Source: Lapidilactobacillus wuchangensis
Lineage (GTDB): Bacteria; Bacillota; Bacilli; Lactobacillales; Lactobacillaceae
Reading direction: 5' to 3'
Assembly (NCBI RefSeq): GCF_003946645.1
Contig: NZ_RHOU01000001.1
Location: 1 to 64,000 of the forward strand
Length of the DNA: 64,000 nucleotides
Shown: piece after piece, positions 51,676-63,486 of the stretch
Layout: every line of letters starts with the position of its first letter
How positions within the stretch are numbered: the stretch's first letter is position 1
The notes under the pieces: model-generated
Database searches by the model: none
Told to the model about the DNA's origin: nothing
Seen by the model: the letters and a program-made list of their open reading frames with translations, nothing else
Position numbers and translations under genes: made by a program

Positions 51676-52776
51676 ATGCCGACAAAACGTCAGGCAATGA
51701 TTTTAGCTGAGATTGTCAGGATTTACAATGAAACAGGGCAACCTGTGGGTTCGAAAACATTAATGAACCAATTGCCGATTCATGTTAGTTCAGCCACAAT
51801 TCGTAACGAAATGGCCGTGCTTGAAGATGATGGTTTGATTACGAAGAACCATACCTCTTCAGGGCGGGTACCCTCAACAGCCGGTTATCGGTATTACTTG
51901 GACAATTTAGTTCAGCCGACAGCCGTACCGCAACCTGTTTTTGATAAGATTGCGCAGAATTTTAATCACGACTATCGTGAAATTGACGAAATTGTCAAAC
52001 AAGCGGCAACAATCTTGTCGAGTTTGACCAATTATACGGCGATTTCCTTGGGACCAGAGAATGCGCAAGTGACGTTGACGGGTTTCCGAGTGATTCCGTT
52101 AGGTAGTGATCAGATTATTGCGATTCTTGCTACCAGTGCCGGTACCGTTGAGAGTCGAGTTTATCGAATTACAGGTCAACTTGATACGGACGACTTGGAA
52201 AAGGCAGTTCGTATTATCAATGATCAGCTAGTCGGTTTGCCAATTAATCAGGTCAAGACCAAATTAGTCACAGAGATTCCTAGATTGCTTAGTCAATATT
52301 TGCACTCAGCAACTGGTTTTCTTGATTTGTTTGGCGATGTGCTCAAGCGAGCTGCTGCCCAACATTATTATATTGGTGGTCGTTCGAACTTACTGAATTT
52401 TGCTCAACCAGATGAATTAGATCAATTGAAGTCAATTTATCAGCTCTTAGATAAAGAGAATGTGTTGCCTTCATTACTTGATCTGGATCAGACAGCGTCG
52501 ACTGATGAAATTAAGCAGCCGCCAATGACTGATCACCGGATTCTCGGCCCAATTTCCGTTCGTTTAGGGGATGAGTTTAACAATTCATTGCTCAGCGATT
52601 ATGGGTTGATCACGGCGAAGTATCATGTTGGTCAACATGGCGATGGGATGATTGCCATTTTAGGACCAACGAGCATGCCGTATTCGCAGTTGATTGGATT
52701 GATGCAACTATTCAGTGATGAATTAGTTAAAAAGTTATTTGAATATTATGGTTATTTCCATACTGATGATAGCTAA
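51676..52776 (+). CDS. hrcA: Heat-inducible transcriptional repressor HrcA
   Basis: A 366-aa repressor of class I heat-shock genes. The N-terminal winged helix has PVGSKTLM, VSSATIRNEMAVLEDDGLI and HTSSGRVPSTAGYRYYLD. AGAGGTGA precedes ATG 51676; a GTG nine bases upstream overlaps the ribosome binding site. It is first in hrcA-grpE-dnaK and is autoregulated by the CIRCE. Confidence 0.96.
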   Translation: MPTKRQAMILAEIVRIYNETGQPVGSKTLMNQLPIHVSSATIRNEMAVLEDDGLITKNHTSSGRVPSTAGYRYYLDNLVQPTAVPQPVFDKIAQNFNHDYREIDEIVKQAATILSSLTNYTAISLGPENAQVTLTGFRVIPLGSDQIIAILATSAGTVESRVYRITGQLDTDDLEKAVRIINDQLVGLPINQVKTKLVTEIPRLLSQYLHSATGFLDLFGDVLKRAAAQHYYIGGRSNLLNFAQPDELDQLKSIYQLLDKENVLPSLLDLDQTASTDEIKQPPMTDHRILGPISVRLGDEFNNSLLSDYGLITAKYHVGQHGDGMIAILGPTSMPYSQLIGLMQLFSDELVKKLFEYYGYFHTDDS

Positions 52777-52837
52777 GTTAAACATGTTGGATGTTGGTTA
52801 ATGACTTCTAACAACTAATTTTTAAGGAGTGATGTTG

Positions 52838-53479
52838 TTGACGAAGAAAGAAAGTCAGCGCCCAGAAGATTTCCCATCTGAAAAAGATGCGAAATTTGCG
52901 GAAAAGGCTGCTCAAGCTAAGCATAGCAAGAAAGCCAAATCGGCGACTGAGTCAACGAAGGAACAAGTTGAAGAATTAAATCAGGAAGACCTCGATGAAA
53001 TTGTTGCTGAAGGTCAAACTGAATTAGAAAAACAATTAGCAACAGCGCAAGCGAAGGCTGACGAATTTGAAGATAAATATCTTCGTGCTGAAGCTGAAAT
53101 TCAGAACATGCACACTCGTCATCAAAAAGAGCGCGCTAGCCATGAAAAGTATGCTTCTCAGAAGTTAGGTACTGCGATTTTGCCTGTTGTTGATAATTTA
53201 CAACGCGCCTTAGCCGTGCCTGCTGATGATGAAGCTGCCCAGCAATTGCACAAGGGCGTTGAAATGGTCCTTGAACATTTGCAACAAGCATTAACTGAGA
53301 ACAATATTACCCCTGTTGGTAAAGTTGGTGATCAGTTCGATCCGCAGTTCCATCAGGCCGTGCAAACAGCACCAGCTGATGCTGATCATCCAGCTGATAC
53401 GATTTATCAAGTTTTACAAACAGGTTATTGTTTAAAGGATCGGACGATTCGACCAGCAATGGTTGTCGTCGCTAAATAA
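52838..53479 (+). CDS. grpE: Nucleotide exchange factor GrpE
   Basis: A protein of about 213 aa that releases ADP from DnaK. It has an acidic/Lys-rich disordered head, a long coiled coil ([21 protein letters not shown]) and the beta-wing domain ([31 protein letters not shown]). AAGGAG at 52824-52829 places the start at TTG 52838 (spacing 8). ATG 52832 and TTG 52835 are nearer alternatives that add one or two residues. Confidence 0.93.
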   Translation: MTKKESQRPEDFPSEKDAKFAEKAAQAKHSKKAKSATESTKEQVEELNQEDLDEIVAEGQTELEKQLATAQAKADEFEDKYLRAEAEIQNMHTRHQKERASHEKYASQKLGTAILPVVDNLQRALAVPADDEAAQQLHKGVEMVLEHLQQALTENNITPVGKVGDQFDPQFHQAVQTAPADADHPADTIYQVLQTGYCLKDRTIRPAMVVVAK

Positions 53480-53505
53480 TTAAATTAAAAAGTGAGGTAA
53501 CAAGT

Positions 53506-55371
53506 ATGTCAAAAGTTATTGGGATTGATTTAGGTACTACAAACTCTGCTGTCGCTGTTCTTGAAGGTGGCAAGCCAAAAATTATTGAAAACCCAGAAGG
53601 TAATCGGACTACACCATCTGTTGTCGCTTTTAAAGATGGCGAAATCCAAGTCGGTGAAGTTGCTAAACGTCAGGCAATTACAAACCCTGATACAGTTTCT
53701 TCAATCAAGCGTCACATGGGCGAAGCTGGCTACAAAGTAACTGTTGCTGGCAAGTCATATACACCACAAGAAATTTCTGCCATGATTTTACAATACATCA
53801 AGAAGTTCTCTGAGGACTACTTAGGTGAAACAGTGACTGATGCTGTTATCACTGTTCCTGCATACTTCAACGACAGCCAACGTCAAGCAACTAAAGATGC
53901 TGGTAAAATTGCCGGCTTAAATGTGCAACGGATCATCAACGAACCAACTGCTAGTGCTTTAGCTTATGGTTTGGACAAATCAGATGCTGATGAAAAGATC
54001 TTAGTTTATGACCTTGGTGGTGGTACTTTTGATGTTTCCATCTTGGAATTAGGCGATGGTGTCTTCCAAGTATTATCAACAAATGGTGATACTCATCTTG
54101 GTGGTGACGATTTCGATAACAAGATTATCGATTGGTTAGTTGCCCAATTCAAGCAAGCTCATGGCATTGATTTGTCACAAGACAAAATGGCAATGCAACG
54201 TTTGAAGGATGCTGCTGAAAAGGCTAAGAAAGACTTATCTGGTGTTAGCCAAACTCAAATCAGCTTACCATTTATTTCTGCAGGCGCTAATGGCCCATTA
54301 CACTTAGAGGAAACTTTAACTCGGGCTAAGTTCGATCAATTAACTGCTGACTTAGTTGAAAAGACTCGGATCCCAGTTGAAAATGCTTTACGTGATGCTG
54401 GTTTAACTAATGCTGACATTGATAAAGTTATTTTAAATGGTGGTTCAACTCGGACACCTGCTGTTCAAGCTGCTGTTAAGGAATGGACTGGCAAAGAACC
54501 AGACCACTCAATCAACCCTGACGAAGCCGTTGCGATTGGTGCTGCTATTCAAGGTGGTGTCATCACTGGTGATGTTAAAGATGTCGTTTTACTTGATGTC
54601 ACACCATTATCATTAGGTATTGAAACAATGGGTGGTGTCTTCACTAAGTTGATCGATCGTAATACAACGATTCCAACTTCGAAGTCACAAACCTTCTCAA
54701 CTGCTGCTGATAACCAACCAGCTGTTGACATTCACGTTTTACAAGGTGAACGGCCAATGGCAGCTGACGACAAGACTTTAGGTCGTTTCCAATTAACTGA
54801 TATTCCTGCTGCTCCTCGGGGCATCCCACAAATCCAAGTAACTTTCGATATTGATAAGAACGGTATCGTAAACGTATCTGCTAAGGATATGGGTACTGGT
54901 AAGGAACAAAAGATTACGATCAAGAGTTCATCAGGCTTATCTGACGAAGAAATCGACAAGATGAAGAAGGAAGCCGAAGAGAACGCTGAAGAAGACAAGA
55001 AGCGTAAGGAAGCAGTTGATTTGAAGAACGATGTTGATCAATTGTTATTCCAGACTGACAAGACTCTTGGCGAATTAAAAGGCAAGGTTTCTGATGAAGA
55101 AATCAAGAAGGCCGAAGATGCTCGTGATGCTTTGAAGAAAGCTCAAGAAGCTGACGACACTGAAGATATGAAGACTAAGCGCGACGAATTAAGCAAGATC
55201 GTTCAAGACTTAACCGTAAAACTTTATCAACAAGCTCAAGAAGCTCAACAAGCACAAGGTGATCAAGGCCAAGCTGGTCCAAATCCTGAACAAGGTAAGG
55301 ATGATGGCAAGGGTAAGGATGACGGTACTGTTGATGGCGATTTTGAAGAAGTCGATAAAGACAAGAAATAA
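53506..55371 (+). CDS. dnaK: Chaperone DnaK (Hsp70)
   Basis: A 621-aa Hsp70. ATPase domain [32 protein letters not shown] and [13 protein letters not shown]; substrate domain with [14 protein letters not shown]-terminal lid and a Gly/Gln/Asp-rich tail ending EEVDKDKK. As in other Gram-positives it lacks a segment in the first quarter of the protein compared with E. coli. GAGGT precedes ATG 53506. Confidence 0.98.
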   Translation: MSKVIGIDLGTTNSAVAVLEGGKPKIIENPEGNRTTPSVVAFKDGEIQVGEVAKRQAITNPDTVSSIKRHMGEAGYKVTVAGKSYTPQEISAMILQYIKKFSEDYLGETVTDAVITVPAYFNDSQRQATKDAGKIAGLNVQRIINEPTASALAYGLDKSDADEKILVYDLGGGTFDVSILELGDGVFQVLSTNGDTHLGGDDFDNKIIDWLVAQFKQAHGIDLSQDKMAMQRLKDAAEKAKKDLSGVSQTQISLPFISAGANGPLHLEETLTRAKFDQLTADLVEKTRIPVENALRDAGLTNADIDKVILNGGSTRTPAVQAAVKEWTGKEPDHSINPDEAVAIGAAIQGGVITGDVKDVVLLDVTPLSLGIETMGGVFTKLIDRNTTIPTSKSQTFSTAADNQPAVDIHVLQGERPMAADDKTLGRFQLTDIPAAPRGIPQIQVTFDIDKNGIVNVSAKDMGTGKEQKITIKSSSGLSDEEIDKMKKEAEENAEEDKKRKEAVDLKNDVDQLLFQTDKTLGELKGKVSDEEIKKAEDARDALKKAQEADDTEDMKTKRDELSKIVQDLTVKLYQQAQEAQQAQGDQGQAGPNPEQGKDDGKGKDDGTVDGDFEEVDKDKK

Positions 55372-55402
55372 TCTAAGCTAGTTTAATAGTTTTGATTGTT
55401 AT

Positions 55403-55437
55403 AGAGGGATTGGGTCCCAAGATCCAATCTCTCTTTT
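55403..55437 (+). terminator. Intrinsic terminator after dnaK
   Basis: AGAGGGATTGGGTC / GATCCAATCTCTCT stem with G-T pairs and a TTTTATT tail. It separates dnaK from dnaJ. Confidence 0.75.
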
Positions 55438-55445
55438 ATTGAAAT

Positions 55446-55532
55446 GAGTTCGGGGTTGGCAAAAGATTGGTCGTCTTCACACGCTAATTAAACGTGTTCG
55501 GGTTGCCAAAAGAACGGCACCCCTCACACTCT
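55446..55532 (+). repeat. Two shortened H elements before dnaJ
   Basis: Two copies of only the outer stem. The first runs AGTTCGGGGTTGGC ... CTTCACAC (55446-55482); the second runs AAACGTGTTCGGGTTGCC ... GGCACCCCTCACACTCT (about 55490-55532). The long inner arms seen in other copies are missing, so these look like internal deletions that keep the ends. Confidence 0.65.
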
Positions 55533-55544
55533 CTTTTGTTGAGT

Positions 55545-55573
55545 TTTGCAAAACTGCTGGTTTATGCTATAGT
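55545..55573 (+). promoter_or_regulatory. Promoter of dnaJ
   Basis: TTTGCA (55545-55550), 17-bp spacer, TATAGT (55568-55573). No CIRCE is visible here, so dnaJ may escape direct HrcA control unless read-through from dnaK contributes. Confidence 0.65.
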
Positions 55574-55618
55574 TTTGTGAGTAAAGTCTTTCGACAGCAG
55601 TCGATAAGGAGGAAAATG

Positions 55619-56770
55619 ATGGCAGACGAACAAGATCTCTATGACACTCTTGGTTTGCAAAAAGATGCTTCAGAAGCGGATATCAAAAAAGCCTATCGAC
55701 AATTATCCAAGAAGTATCATCCTGATATTAATAAGGCCCCAGGTGCCGAAGAGAAATTTAAAAAGATTAATGAAGCTTATGAAACTTTATCTGATCCGCA
55801 AAAACGTTCAGCTTATGACCAATATGGTTCAGCAGGCATGAATGGCGCTGGCGGCGGTAATCCCTTTGGTGGTGGTTACGGCCAAGCCGGCGGTGATTTT
55901 GGTGGCGGTTTCGGTGATTTCGGCGATATCTTCAGTCAGTTCTTTGGTGGCGGCGGTGGTCGAGCTGCTAGTGCAACTGCACCACGCCAAGGTGCCGATT
56001 TACAATATCGGATGGATCTAGAATTTGAGGAAGCGATTTTCGGTAAAGATACGGAAATCACTTATACTCGTGAAGCTTCATGTCATACTTGTAATGGGAG
56101 TGGCGCTAAGCCTGGCACCAGTCCAATCACTTGTCCTAAGTGCCATGGGACTGGCTTTATGGAAGTTGAACAACAATCACCACTTGGCCGGATTCGGACT
56201 CGAGTTGCCTGTGATCGTTGCCAAGGCAAAGGTAAGATTGTTGAACAACCATGCCCAACTTGCCACGGCACTGGTAAAGAAAAGCAAAATCACGAAGTTA
56301 AGGTTAAGATTCCTGCTGGGATTGAAGACGGCCAACAAATGCGCTTAGAAGGCCAAGGTGAAGCCGGCGAAAATGGTGGTCCTTATGGGGATTTGTACAT
56401 CGTTTTCCGAGTTAAGCCAAGTAGTAAATTCCAACGTGATGGTGCTGAAATTTCCATTGCTGTTTCGATTAGTTTCCCACAAGCAGCTTTAGGCGATGAA
56501 ATTCAGGTAGATACAGTTCACGGCCCAGTTAAGCTGAAGATTCCGGCCGGTACACAATCAGGCACAGACTTCCGCTTACGGGGCAAAGGTGCGCCACGCT
56601 TGCATAGCAAGACTAATGGTGATGAAACTGTTACAGTTAATGTGGTTACGCCTAAGCATTTAAGTGATAAGCAAAAGAATGCTTTGAAGGACTTCGTTGA
56701 AGCTAGTGGTGAAAAAATCGATCCACAAAATGGCGGTTTCTTCAGTCGTTTTAAAGAAAAATTCCAATAG
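55619..56770 (+). CDS. dnaJ: Chaperone DnaJ (Hsp40)
   Basis: A 383-aa class I J-protein that delivers substrates to DnaK and stimulates its ATPase. J domain with the HPD motif ([12 protein letters not shown]), a long Gly/Phe-rich segment, and four zinc motifs ([32 protein letters not shown]), then the C-terminal substrate-binding domain. AAGGAGG favours ATG 55619 (MADEQD) over ATG 55616. Confidence 0.97.
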   Translation: MADEQDLYDTLGLQKDASEADIKKAYRQLSKKYHPDINKAPGAEEKFKKINEAYETLSDPQKRSAYDQYGSAGMNGAGGGNPFGGGYGQAGGDFGGGFGDFGDIFSQFFGGGGGRAASATAPRQGADLQYRMDLEFEEAIFGKDTEITYTREASCHTCNGSGAKPGTSPITCPKCHGTGFMEVEQQSPLGRIRTRVACDRCQGKGKIVEQPCPTCHGTGKEKQNHEVKVKIPAGIEDGQQMRLEGQGEAGENGGPYGDLYIVFRVKPSSKFQRDGAEISIAVSISFPQAALGDEIQVDTVHGPVKLKIPAGTQSGTDFRLRGKGAPRLHSKTNGDETVTVNVVTPKHLSDKQKNALKDFVEASGEKIDPQNGGFFSRFKEKFQ

Positions 56771-56776
56771 CATTTT

Positions 56777-56806
56777 AAGTAGGTCAGTTTGATGGCCTAC
56801 TTTTTT
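56777..56806 (+). terminator. Intrinsic terminator after dnaJ
   Basis: AAGTAGG / CCTACTT stem with a T6 run. It ends the transcript before repeat E6. Confidence 0.85.
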
Positions 56807-56878
56807 ATTGGGTTTAGTTTGAATAGAGGCCAAGACTTCCCCAATTGGTGTGGTGGGTGCTGGGCAGTTGATTCAAAT

Positions 56879-57512
56879 TGGTTTTAGGCGGAATAGCGGA
56901 TAACTCCGTTACGGCCGGCGGGTTGTGGAACGCTGCCGACACTGATTGAAGCCTTTCTAACGAAAGTCTCCAATCCAGGTCTTCTTCTAACCGCTAAAGC
57001 GGCAAGAAGAATCTGGCGGCTGACAACCCGGCGGCCTTCACTGCGTTTTGAGTTAGTTTAGTCCACTTTAGATTTAATTGATATCAAGGCAGTGCCGGTA
57101 AAGTTAGCCGCCAATCGCCCAGCAACCACCTGAGTAAACTAACAGAATTCAGTACCACTAATTTGGAAAAAATTGCTATAGACTAATATGTGTGCTTGAC
57201 AAGTTTTCTGGATGAAACCAGAGAAATGTCAGGCCAGCTTATTTGATGGACTATTCAGATGTTACTGCTATTCAAAGCGATTTGAGCTATCCTGTTATAC
57301 TTGCCTTGAGTACAAATAAAGATAAAGTGCACCACCTCAACTCCAGACGGAATGGAGGGCGTGGTTGTCAGCCGCCAAATTTGTCTTATTGCTTTAGCAA
57401 TTAGACAAAAGCTCGTATTTGAAACAATTTGGTCTTTAATTGGTTCAAATCGATGCCGGCAGCGTTCCACAACCAAAGAGCCCGCAATGGAGTCAGAACT
57501 GATTCTGTTTTA
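56879..57512 (+). repeat. Large inverted-repeat element, full copy E6
   Basis: Left arm about 56900-57065, degraded central hairpin 57192-57240, right arm 57357-57484. The right arm is close to E2 (same TTTA hairpin) with a changed second hairpin loop. The start of the central stem has accumulated mismatches, so termination here is doubtful. Confidence 0.85.
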
Positions 57513-57545
57513 AAATCATACCTGGTTCTATTTTTTGCGGTGCTG

Positions 57546-57665
57546 AAACGTGTTCGGGGCGACAAATGGCTATGCCTAATTTAATAAATTGCTCGGCCGC
57601 TTGGCAGCGTCCAATCAATTTATCAGAATTACGCTACGCCAAAAGAACGTCGCCCCTCACACTTT
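57546..57665 (+). repeat. Long-hairpin H element before lepA
   Basis: Complete copy: AAACGTGTTCGGGGCGAC at the start pairs with GTCGCCCCTCACAC at the end. Inner arms CTAATTTAATAAATTG and CAATTTATCAGAATTACG pair. It lies about 30 bases before the extended -10 of lepA. Confidence 0.8.
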
Positions 57666-57697
57666 GATGACTGAGACCAACGCCAGTGTATGAAATC

Positions 57698-57706
57698 TGG
57701 TATAAT
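57698..57706 (+). promoter_or_regulatory. Extended -10 promoter of lepA
   Basis: TGG-TATAAT (57698-57706) without a clear -35; the first gene downstream starts 55 bases later. Confidence 0.55.
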
Positions 57707-57761
57707 AAAACTAGTTTGAAATGACTTTTTGTTTCAATTTCGATGGATTGGGTGTAAATAA

Positions 57762-59600
57762 ATGAATCTTGAAGAACTAAAGGAACGACAAAAACATATT
57801 CGTAATTTCTCAATTGTGGCCCATATTGATCATGGTAAATCGACGATTGCCGATCGCATTCTGGAATTAACTGATAGTGTGGCGCCGCGGGAGATGCAGG
57901 CCCAGCTTTTGGATAATATGGACTTGGAACGGGAACGTGGCATTACCATTAAGTTAAATGCGGTGGAATTGCATTACCAAGCTAAAGATGGCCAAACCTA
58001 CATTTTCCATTTAATTGATACGCCGGGACACGTGGACTTTTCTTATGAAGTCTCACGTTCTTTGGCAGCCTGTGAAGGGGCAGTTCTGGTGGTTGATGCC
58101 GCTCAAGGCGTTGAAGCCCAGACATTGGCTAATGTTTATTTGGCCTTAGATAATGATTTGGAAATTTTACCAGTAATCAATAAAATTGATTTGCCATCGG
58201 CCGATCCAGATAAAGTTAAAAAAGAAATTGAAGATATGATCGGTATTGACGCCAGTGAAGCCGTGTTGACTAGTGCTAAAGTTGGCACGGGGATTCCTGA
58301 ATTATTGGAACGAATTGTGACCGATGTTCCAGCGCCGACTGGTGATTTAACCGCACCTTTAAAAGCGTTGATTTTCGATTCCGTTTATGACAGTTATCGT
58401 GGCGTGGTATTAAGTGTCCGCGTCGTTGATGGTGTTGTGAAGCCCGGTGACCGCATTAAATTAATGAGTCATGGCCACGAGTATGAAGTGACCGAAGTCG
58501 GGGTAATGTCGCCTAAAGCCGTGCAACGTGACTATTTAATGGCTGGCGATGTTGGCTATTTAACAGCGTCAATTAAATCCGTGCAAGAAACTGACGTTGG
58601 TGATACGATTACTTCTGCGGAAACACCCGCTGATCAGCCATTACCTGGCTATCGTAAAATCCAGCCGATGGTTTATTCCGGGATGTATCCTGTTGATAAT
58701 GCGAAATATAATGATTTACGCGAATCCCTAGAAAAATTGCGCTTGAATGATGCTGCCTTAGAATTTGAGCCAGAAACATCGCAGGCTTTAGGCTTTGGTT
58801 TCCGTTGCGGATTCTTAGGCTTGTTGCATATGGATGTGATCCAAGAACGGTTGGAACGCGAATTTGATTTGGATTTGATTATGACTGCGCCTTCAGTTGA
58901 TTATCACATTGAAATGACCGATGGCACTGAAAAGGTGATCGATAACCCAGCGCAGTTACCTGATCCATCTCTAATTAAAGAAATTCGCGAACCTTATGTT
59001 AAAGCAGAAATTATGGTGCCAAATGATTATGTTGGTGCCGTCATGGAATTGGCTCAGCGTAAACGCGGGGAATTCGTCACCATGGATTATCTTGATACTT
59101 ATCGCGTTAACGTCATTTATCAATTGCCATTGTCAGAAATTATTTACGATTTCTTTGATGACCTGAAGTCCAGCACACGCGGCTATGCTTCACTTGATTA
59201 TGAAATCAGTGACTATCGTGCCAGTGACTTGATCAAGATGGATATTTTGTTGAATGGCGAACCAGTAGATGCGTTAAGCTTCATTGTCCATCGTGATTTT
59301 GCCGCTGATCGGGGCCGCTTAATTGTTTCTAAATTAAAAGAAGTTATTCCTCGGCAGCAATTTGAAGTGCCGATTCAAGCTGCGATTGGCAATAAGGTTA
59401 TTTCCCGAGCCACAATTAAGGCGTATCGCAAAAATGTTTTGGCCAAGTGTTACGGCGGCGATATTACTCGTAAACGTAAGTTGTTGGAAAAACAAAAAGC
59501 TGGTAAGAAGCGGATGAAAGCCGTTGGTAACGTTGAAATTCCACAAGAAGCCTTTATGACCGTTTTGAAATTAAACGACGAAGATATTAAAGGAAAATAA
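57762..59600 (+). CDS. lepA: Elongation factor 4 (LepA)
   Basis: A 612-aa ribosomal back-translocase-type GTPase. G1 is [14 protein letters not shown], with [16 protein letters not shown] and [13 protein letters not shown]. It lacks domain IV of EF-G and ends in the LepA-specific C-terminal domain ([20 protein letters not shown]). The ribosome binding site GGGTG is weak. Confidence 0.97.
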   Translation: MNLEELKERQKHIRNFSIVAHIDHGKSTIADRILELTDSVAPREMQAQLLDNMDLERERGITIKLNAVELHYQAKDGQTYIFHLIDTPGHVDFSYEVSRSLAACEGAVLVVDAAQGVEAQTLANVYLALDNDLEILPVINKIDLPSADPDKVKKEIEDMIGIDASEAVLTSAKVGTGIPELLERIVTDVPAPTGDLTAPLKALIFDSVYDSYRGVVLSVRVVDGVVKPGDRIKLMSHGHEYEVTEVGVMSPKAVQRDYLMAGDVGYLTASIKSVQETDVGDTITSAETPADQPLPGYRKIQPMVYSGMYPVDNAKYNDLRESLEKLRLNDAALEFEPETSQALGFGFRCGFLGLLHMDVIQERLEREFDLDLIMTAPSVDYHIEMTDGTEKVIDNPAQLPDPSLIKEIREPYVKAEIMVPNDYVGAVMELAQRKRGEFVTMDYLDTYRVNVIYQLPLSEIIYDFFDDLKSSTRGYASLDYEISDYRASDLIKMDILLNGEPVDALSFIVHRDFAADRGRLIVSKLKEVIPRQQFEVPIQAAIGNKVISRATIKAYRKNVLAKCYGGDITRKRKLLEKQKAGKKRMKAVGNVEIPQEAFMTVLKLNDEDIKGK

Positions 59601-59650
59601 GATTAGTTGTAATTCGGCAACCAATGATTGAGTCCAGAGGGGGGCAACTC

Positions 59651-60313
59651 ATGAAAAAACTACGAATAACTGGCTATATTCTATTACTGTTGGTGGCGCT
59701 AGCGCTGATTTTTAACCAGCAAATTAAAGATTTTACCGTTGGTTGGTTGGGTCAGAATCGCAATGCTCAAGTAACCAAGACCACGATTGCGAAAAGTCGC
59801 AAGGTGAAAGGCGAGTTTGATTTCAGTAAGGTCAAAAGTATTGACGCCAAACAAGTTGCTGCCGCCACGCTCAATCGTGATGACGTTGGCACCCTGGGGA
59901 AAATCGCGATTCCGGCGGTTAATTTGTATTTACCAATTCTTAAGGGGTTAAGCGATACGGCGCTTTCGACTGGTGCCGGCACCATGAAGGCTGATCAAAC
60001 CATGGGCCAAGGTAACTATGCTTTGGCGGGTCATTATATGACTAATAAGGGCATTCTATTCTCACCAATTGCGGATACCAGCCTAGGCGAGAAAATTTAT
60101 ATTACTGATTTGAAGAAAGTTTACACTTACCAAATTGATGTCAAAAAAGTCATTGATCCAACACAAGTCAGCATTATCGATGATGTGCCTGGAAAGAAAA
60201 TGATCACCTTAATCACTTGCGCTGACGGCGGGGCTAATCGTTGGTCAGTTCAAGGTGAGTTAGTGAAAGTCCAAAAGGCAACTAAGAAATCATTAGCTGT
60301 TTTTAATTCATAA
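59651..60313 (+). CDS. srtA: Class A sortase
   Basis: A 220-aa membrane-anchored transpeptidase that links LPxTG proteins to the cell wall. One N-terminal helix (about 6-24) anchors it outside the membrane. The catalytic triad is His128 (LAGHYM), Cys190 (TLITCADGG) and Arg197 (NRW); TLITC is the class A motif. GAGGGGGG precedes ATG 59651. The two adhesins at the start of the window carry LPETA and LPQTS, so this enzyme, or an unseen second sortase, must accept Ala and Ser at position five. Confidence 0.94.
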   Translation: MKKLRITGYILLLLVALALIFNQQIKDFTVGWLGQNRNAQVTKTTIAKSRKVKGEFDFSKVKSIDAKQVAAATLNRDDVGTLGKIAIPAVNLYLPILKGLSDTALSTGAGTMKADQTMGQGNYALAGHYMTNKGILFSPIADTSLGEKIYITDLKKVYTYQIDVKKVIDPTQVSIIDDVPGKKMITLITCADGGANRWSVQGELVKVQKATKKSLAVFNS

Positions 60314-60332
60314 TTGTTTGGAGTTTTTTTAG

Positions 60333-62777
60333 TTGCAAGCACAATGGCAAGAACCACAAAAAATTGAACAAGCAACGATTGATGAAATTGCGACGACATT
60401 GGATTTACCCCCAATTATCGTCGCTATTATGGTTAATCGCGGTTTTAAAACAAGCGCGGCCATCAAACAGTTTTTGACGGTTGATTTGGCTCAATTAACC
60501 ACGCCTGATCATTTCCATGATATGGATCGGGCTGTGGCTCGCACTGAGCAAGCCATTGAAAATGAAGAAAAAATCATCATTTATGGTGATTACGATGCCG
60601 ACGGGGTGACTAGTGTCTCAATTCTTCATGAGGCTTTTATGAGTCTGGGAATTGAGGTTGATTACTATGTGCCCAGTCGTTTCACTGATGGTTACGGGCC
60701 TAACATGGATCGTTATCATGAGTTTGTTGACCAGGGTTATCAATTATTGATTACAGTTGATAACGGGATTACTGGGGTTGCTGAGGTGGCTTACGCGCAA
60801 AGTCATGGTTTAGATGTGATTATTACTGACCATCATGATTTGCCGGAGCAACTTCCTGAAGCCACGGCCATTATTCATCCGCGGCATCCAGCGTCAACTT
60901 GCGAGTTTGGCTACTACTCTGGTGCCGGGGTGGCCTTTTATTTGGCTTGGGGCTTGTTAGGCGATTTACCCCAAGAATTAATTGATTTAGCGGCGATTGG
61001 TACAATTGGTGATATTATGCCGATTGTTGCCGATAATCGCATTATTGTGGCGGCCGGATTACAGCAAATGGCCCAAGATCCACGCATAGGCTTATTAGCA
61101 CTAGCTCAACAGGCAAAAATCGATTTGAATCATTTAACAACCCGTGAAGTCAGTTTTGGACTGGTACCACGCTTGAATTCTTTAGGGCGTGTTGCTAGTG
61201 CGCGACCGGCTGTTGAATTGTTGACTACCTATGATGAGACCGAAGCCAATAAAATTGCCCAACAAGTTGAACAAGTCAACGGTGAACGGCAGAACTTGGT
61301 CAAGGAAGTTGCCCAAGCGGCCGCTGCCACGGTTACGACCCCCGAACCAGCGGCTTTAGTAGTTGCAGGTGAGGGCTGGGCTGAAGGTGTGCTCGGCATT
61401 GTCGCTAGTCGGCTCGTTGATCAATATCATTGTCCAACCTTGGTTTTAAGCATTGATCCGGAAACACAATCGGCTAAGGGTTCAGGTCGTTCAGTGGGTG
61501 AGTTCGATTTATTTCAGGCTTTAAATAATTACCGGGACCATTTTACTAAGTTTGGTGGTCATGCTGGGGCTGTTGGGTTAACCTTGCCCAGCGTAGAAAT
61601 TAATGGTCTCCGCGAGCATTTAGTTGCTGAAAGTAAAGCTCATCAAGCTGAGGTAACCGCAAGTGCCGCTTTAACGGTGGATTATCAATTGACCGCCCAA
61701 CAATTGCCCCAATTAACGCCAGCCTTAGTCAACGATTTGCAACGTTACTTAGGCCCTTTTGGTGAGCAGAATCCTGAACCAGTCTTTGAATTTGATCAAT
61801 TTCCTTGGCAAAGTTGGCAAGCCATTGGTAAAACTGGCCAAACCTTAAAGGGTCGTTTAAACGATGGCGTCGAGTTGATTGGCTTCCGTCATGGTGACCA
61901 AGCTGCACAATTAAATCAGCAATCGGCCTTAAAAGTGGCCGGAACTTTAGGTTTAAATGTTTGGCAGAATAAGACTAAGGTTCAGATTACTTTTATCGAC
62001 GCCCAAGGATTGGCTAATGCAACTGGTCAGGCTTCATCGGCGCCAACAACTACTGCGCCAACCGAAAAGGCTCCTGAATCTACGCCACCGACCAGTGTTT
62101 CGCCGTTAGCAGCCGCCTTAACAAAGTTGCCACAAACGAATTGGCATTGGGCTGAGCGCGAGTATCAGGTGACTGATTTGCGGCGGCAGGCATTTAAGCC
62201 GCAGTTGTTGCAGCAAGATTGGAACTATATTTGTTTCGATAGTCATTTGGCTCAACAATTAGGTCAGAAAATGACCAGCACCACAATTTTGACCCGGCCA
62301 GAACAATTGACGACGGTGAGCGAGCAACGAGCGACACTCTTTATTGATTTGCCGTTGAATGCGCGCCAGTTGACCAGTTATTTGGACGTGTTAAATAGTC
62401 AGTCCTTATATCTGCTATTTTATACGTCGCCTCAACGGCAAGAACGCTTGCAATTGCAGGTACCACAGCTGCGACTAATTTTGAAAGAAATTTACCAACA
62501 AACGGCAATTGCGAAACCGCAACTGTCACAGTTTGCTGAGCACTGTCAAGTGACGGATGCGCAACTTCATTTTGGAATACAGGTGTTTTCTGAATTGAAT
62601 TTTGTTAAAATGGATAAGGAACGTTTAACGGCGAATCGCCAAGCGCCGAAAACACCGTTACTTAATTCTGCAACTTTCCGGCGGCAACAGGCGTTACAGC
62701 AAAGTTACCGCCAGTTAGCGATGGGCAGTTTGAACCAAGTAGAAACGTTTCTTAAAACAAGTCAAAAAGATAGATAG
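60333..62777 (+). CDS. recJ: Single-strand DNA-specific exonuclease RecJ
   Basis: An 814-aa 5'-3' exonuclease of DNA repair and recombination. DHH-family motifs are [13 protein letters not shown] and ITDHHDLPE; the DHHA1 segment contains [10 protein letters not shown] and [11 protein letters not shown] nucleic-acid-binding domain and a C-terminal extension with a Thr/Pro-rich linker follow. TTG 60333 lies behind TTTGGAG. The stop is followed directly by apt. Confidence 0.95.
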   Translation: MQAQWQEPQKIEQATIDEIATTLDLPPIIVAIMVNRGFKTSAAIKQFLTVDLAQLTTPDHFHDMDRAVARTEQAIENEEKIIIYGDYDADGVTSVSILHEAFMSLGIEVDYYVPSRFTDGYGPNMDRYHEFVDQGYQLLITVDNGITGVAEVAYAQSHGLDVIITDHHDLPEQLPEATAIIHPRHPASTCEFGYYSGAGVAFYLAWGLLGDLPQELIDLAAIGTIGDIMPIVADNRIIVAAGLQQMAQDPRIGLLALAQQAKIDLNHLTTREVSFGLVPRLNSLGRVASARPAVELLTTYDETEANKIAQQVEQVNGERQNLVKEVAQAAAATVTTPEPAALVVAGEGWAEGVLGIVASRLVDQYHCPTLVLSIDPETQSAKGSGRSVGEFDLFQALNNYRDHFTKFGGHAGAVGLTLPSVEINGLREHLVAESKAHQAEVTASAALTVDYQLTAQQLPQLTPALVNDLQRYLGPFGEQNPEPVFEFDQFPWQSWQAIGKTGQTLKGRLNDGVELIGFRHGDQAAQLNQQSALKVAGTLGLNVWQNKTKVQITFIDAQGLANATGQASSAPTTTAPTEKAPESTPPTSVSPLAAALTKLPQTNWHWAEREYQVTDLRRQAFKPQLLQQDWNYICFDSHLAQQLGQKMTSTTILTRPEQLTTVSEQRATLFIDLPLNARQLTSYLDVLNSQSLYLLFYTSPQRQERLQLQVPQLRLILKEIYQQTAIAKPQLSQFAEHCQVTDAQLHFGIQVFSELNFVKMDKERLTANRQAPKTPLLNSATFRRQQALQQSYRQLAMGSLNQVETFLKTSQKDR

Positions 62778-62787
62778 GATGTCGAAC

Positions 62788-63324
62788 ATGGTCAAAAAAG
62801 AGATTGATTTTCATGATTATATTGCGTCGGTCCCCGATTTTCCAGAGCCAGGGATCGTTTTCCGCGATATTTCCCCATTAATGGCCGATGGTGCTGCTTA
62901 TTCTGCAGCAACTGATCGTATTACTGAATTTGCTAAAGAACATGGTGCCGAAATGATTTGTGGCCCAGAAGCACGAGGCTTTATTGTCGGCTGTCCTGTA
63001 GCTGATCGTCTAGGAATTGGCTTTGCCCCAGCTCGGAAAAAAGGTAAGTTACCTCGGGAAACAATTTCAGTTTCTTACGACCTGGAATATGGCGAAGCAC
63101 AGTTATTTATGCACAAAGATGCCGTTAAACCCGGCCAACGAGTATTAGTTGTTGATGATTTGTTGGCAACTGGTGGCACGATTGCTGCAACCATCAAGTT
63201 GGTTGAACAATTAGGTGGTATCGTGGTTGGCACAGCTTTCTTAATCGAGTTAACAGATCTTCACGGTCGCGACAAGATTAAGGATTACGATTTATTCACG
63301 TTATTACAATATAGCGGTAGCTAA
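62788..63324 (+). CDS. apt: Adenine phosphoribosyltransferase
   Basis: A 178-aa purine salvage enzyme that makes AMP from adenine and PRPP. The PRPP-binding loop is [16 protein letters not shown], and [15 protein letters not shown] and GPEARGFI are family motifs. ATG 62788 follows TAGGATG with good spacing; ATG 62779, two bases after the recJ stop, would add three residues. A terminator follows. Confidence 0.96.
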   Translation: MVKKEIDFHDYIASVPDFPEPGIVFRDISPLMADGAAYSAATDRITEFAKEHGAEMICGPEARGFIVGCPVADRLGIGFAPARKKGKLPRETISVSYDLEYGEAQLFMHKDAVKPGQRVLVVDDLLATGGTIAATIKLVEQLGGIVVGTAFLIELTDLHGRDKIKDYDLFTLLQYSGS

Positions 63325-63330
63325 TTTGCT

Positions 63331-63360
63331 AAAGTTTGAGAATTTTCTCAAACTTTTTTT
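63331..63360 (+). terminator. Intrinsic terminator after apt
   Basis: AAAGTTTGAG / CTCAAACTTT perfect stem with an AATTTT loop and a long T run. Confidence 0.92.
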
Positions 63361-63404
63361 GTTACTCAGATTCAGATAGTGGCTGGCAAATAAGTTCGCG
63401 CGAG

Positions 63405-63440
63405 CAACAAAAATAACCCTTCAATTGGCGAAGGGTTATT
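63405..63440 (-). terminator. Intrinsic terminator for the minus-strand gene
   Basis: On the minus strand AATAACCCTTC / GAAGGGTTATT with a 7-nt loop runs into TTTTTG. It faces the apt terminator tail to tail. Confidence 0.85.
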
Positions 63441-63486
63441 GGTATTGACATTGATTAATGGGATGTCAGCTTAAAGCGTTTCGGAA

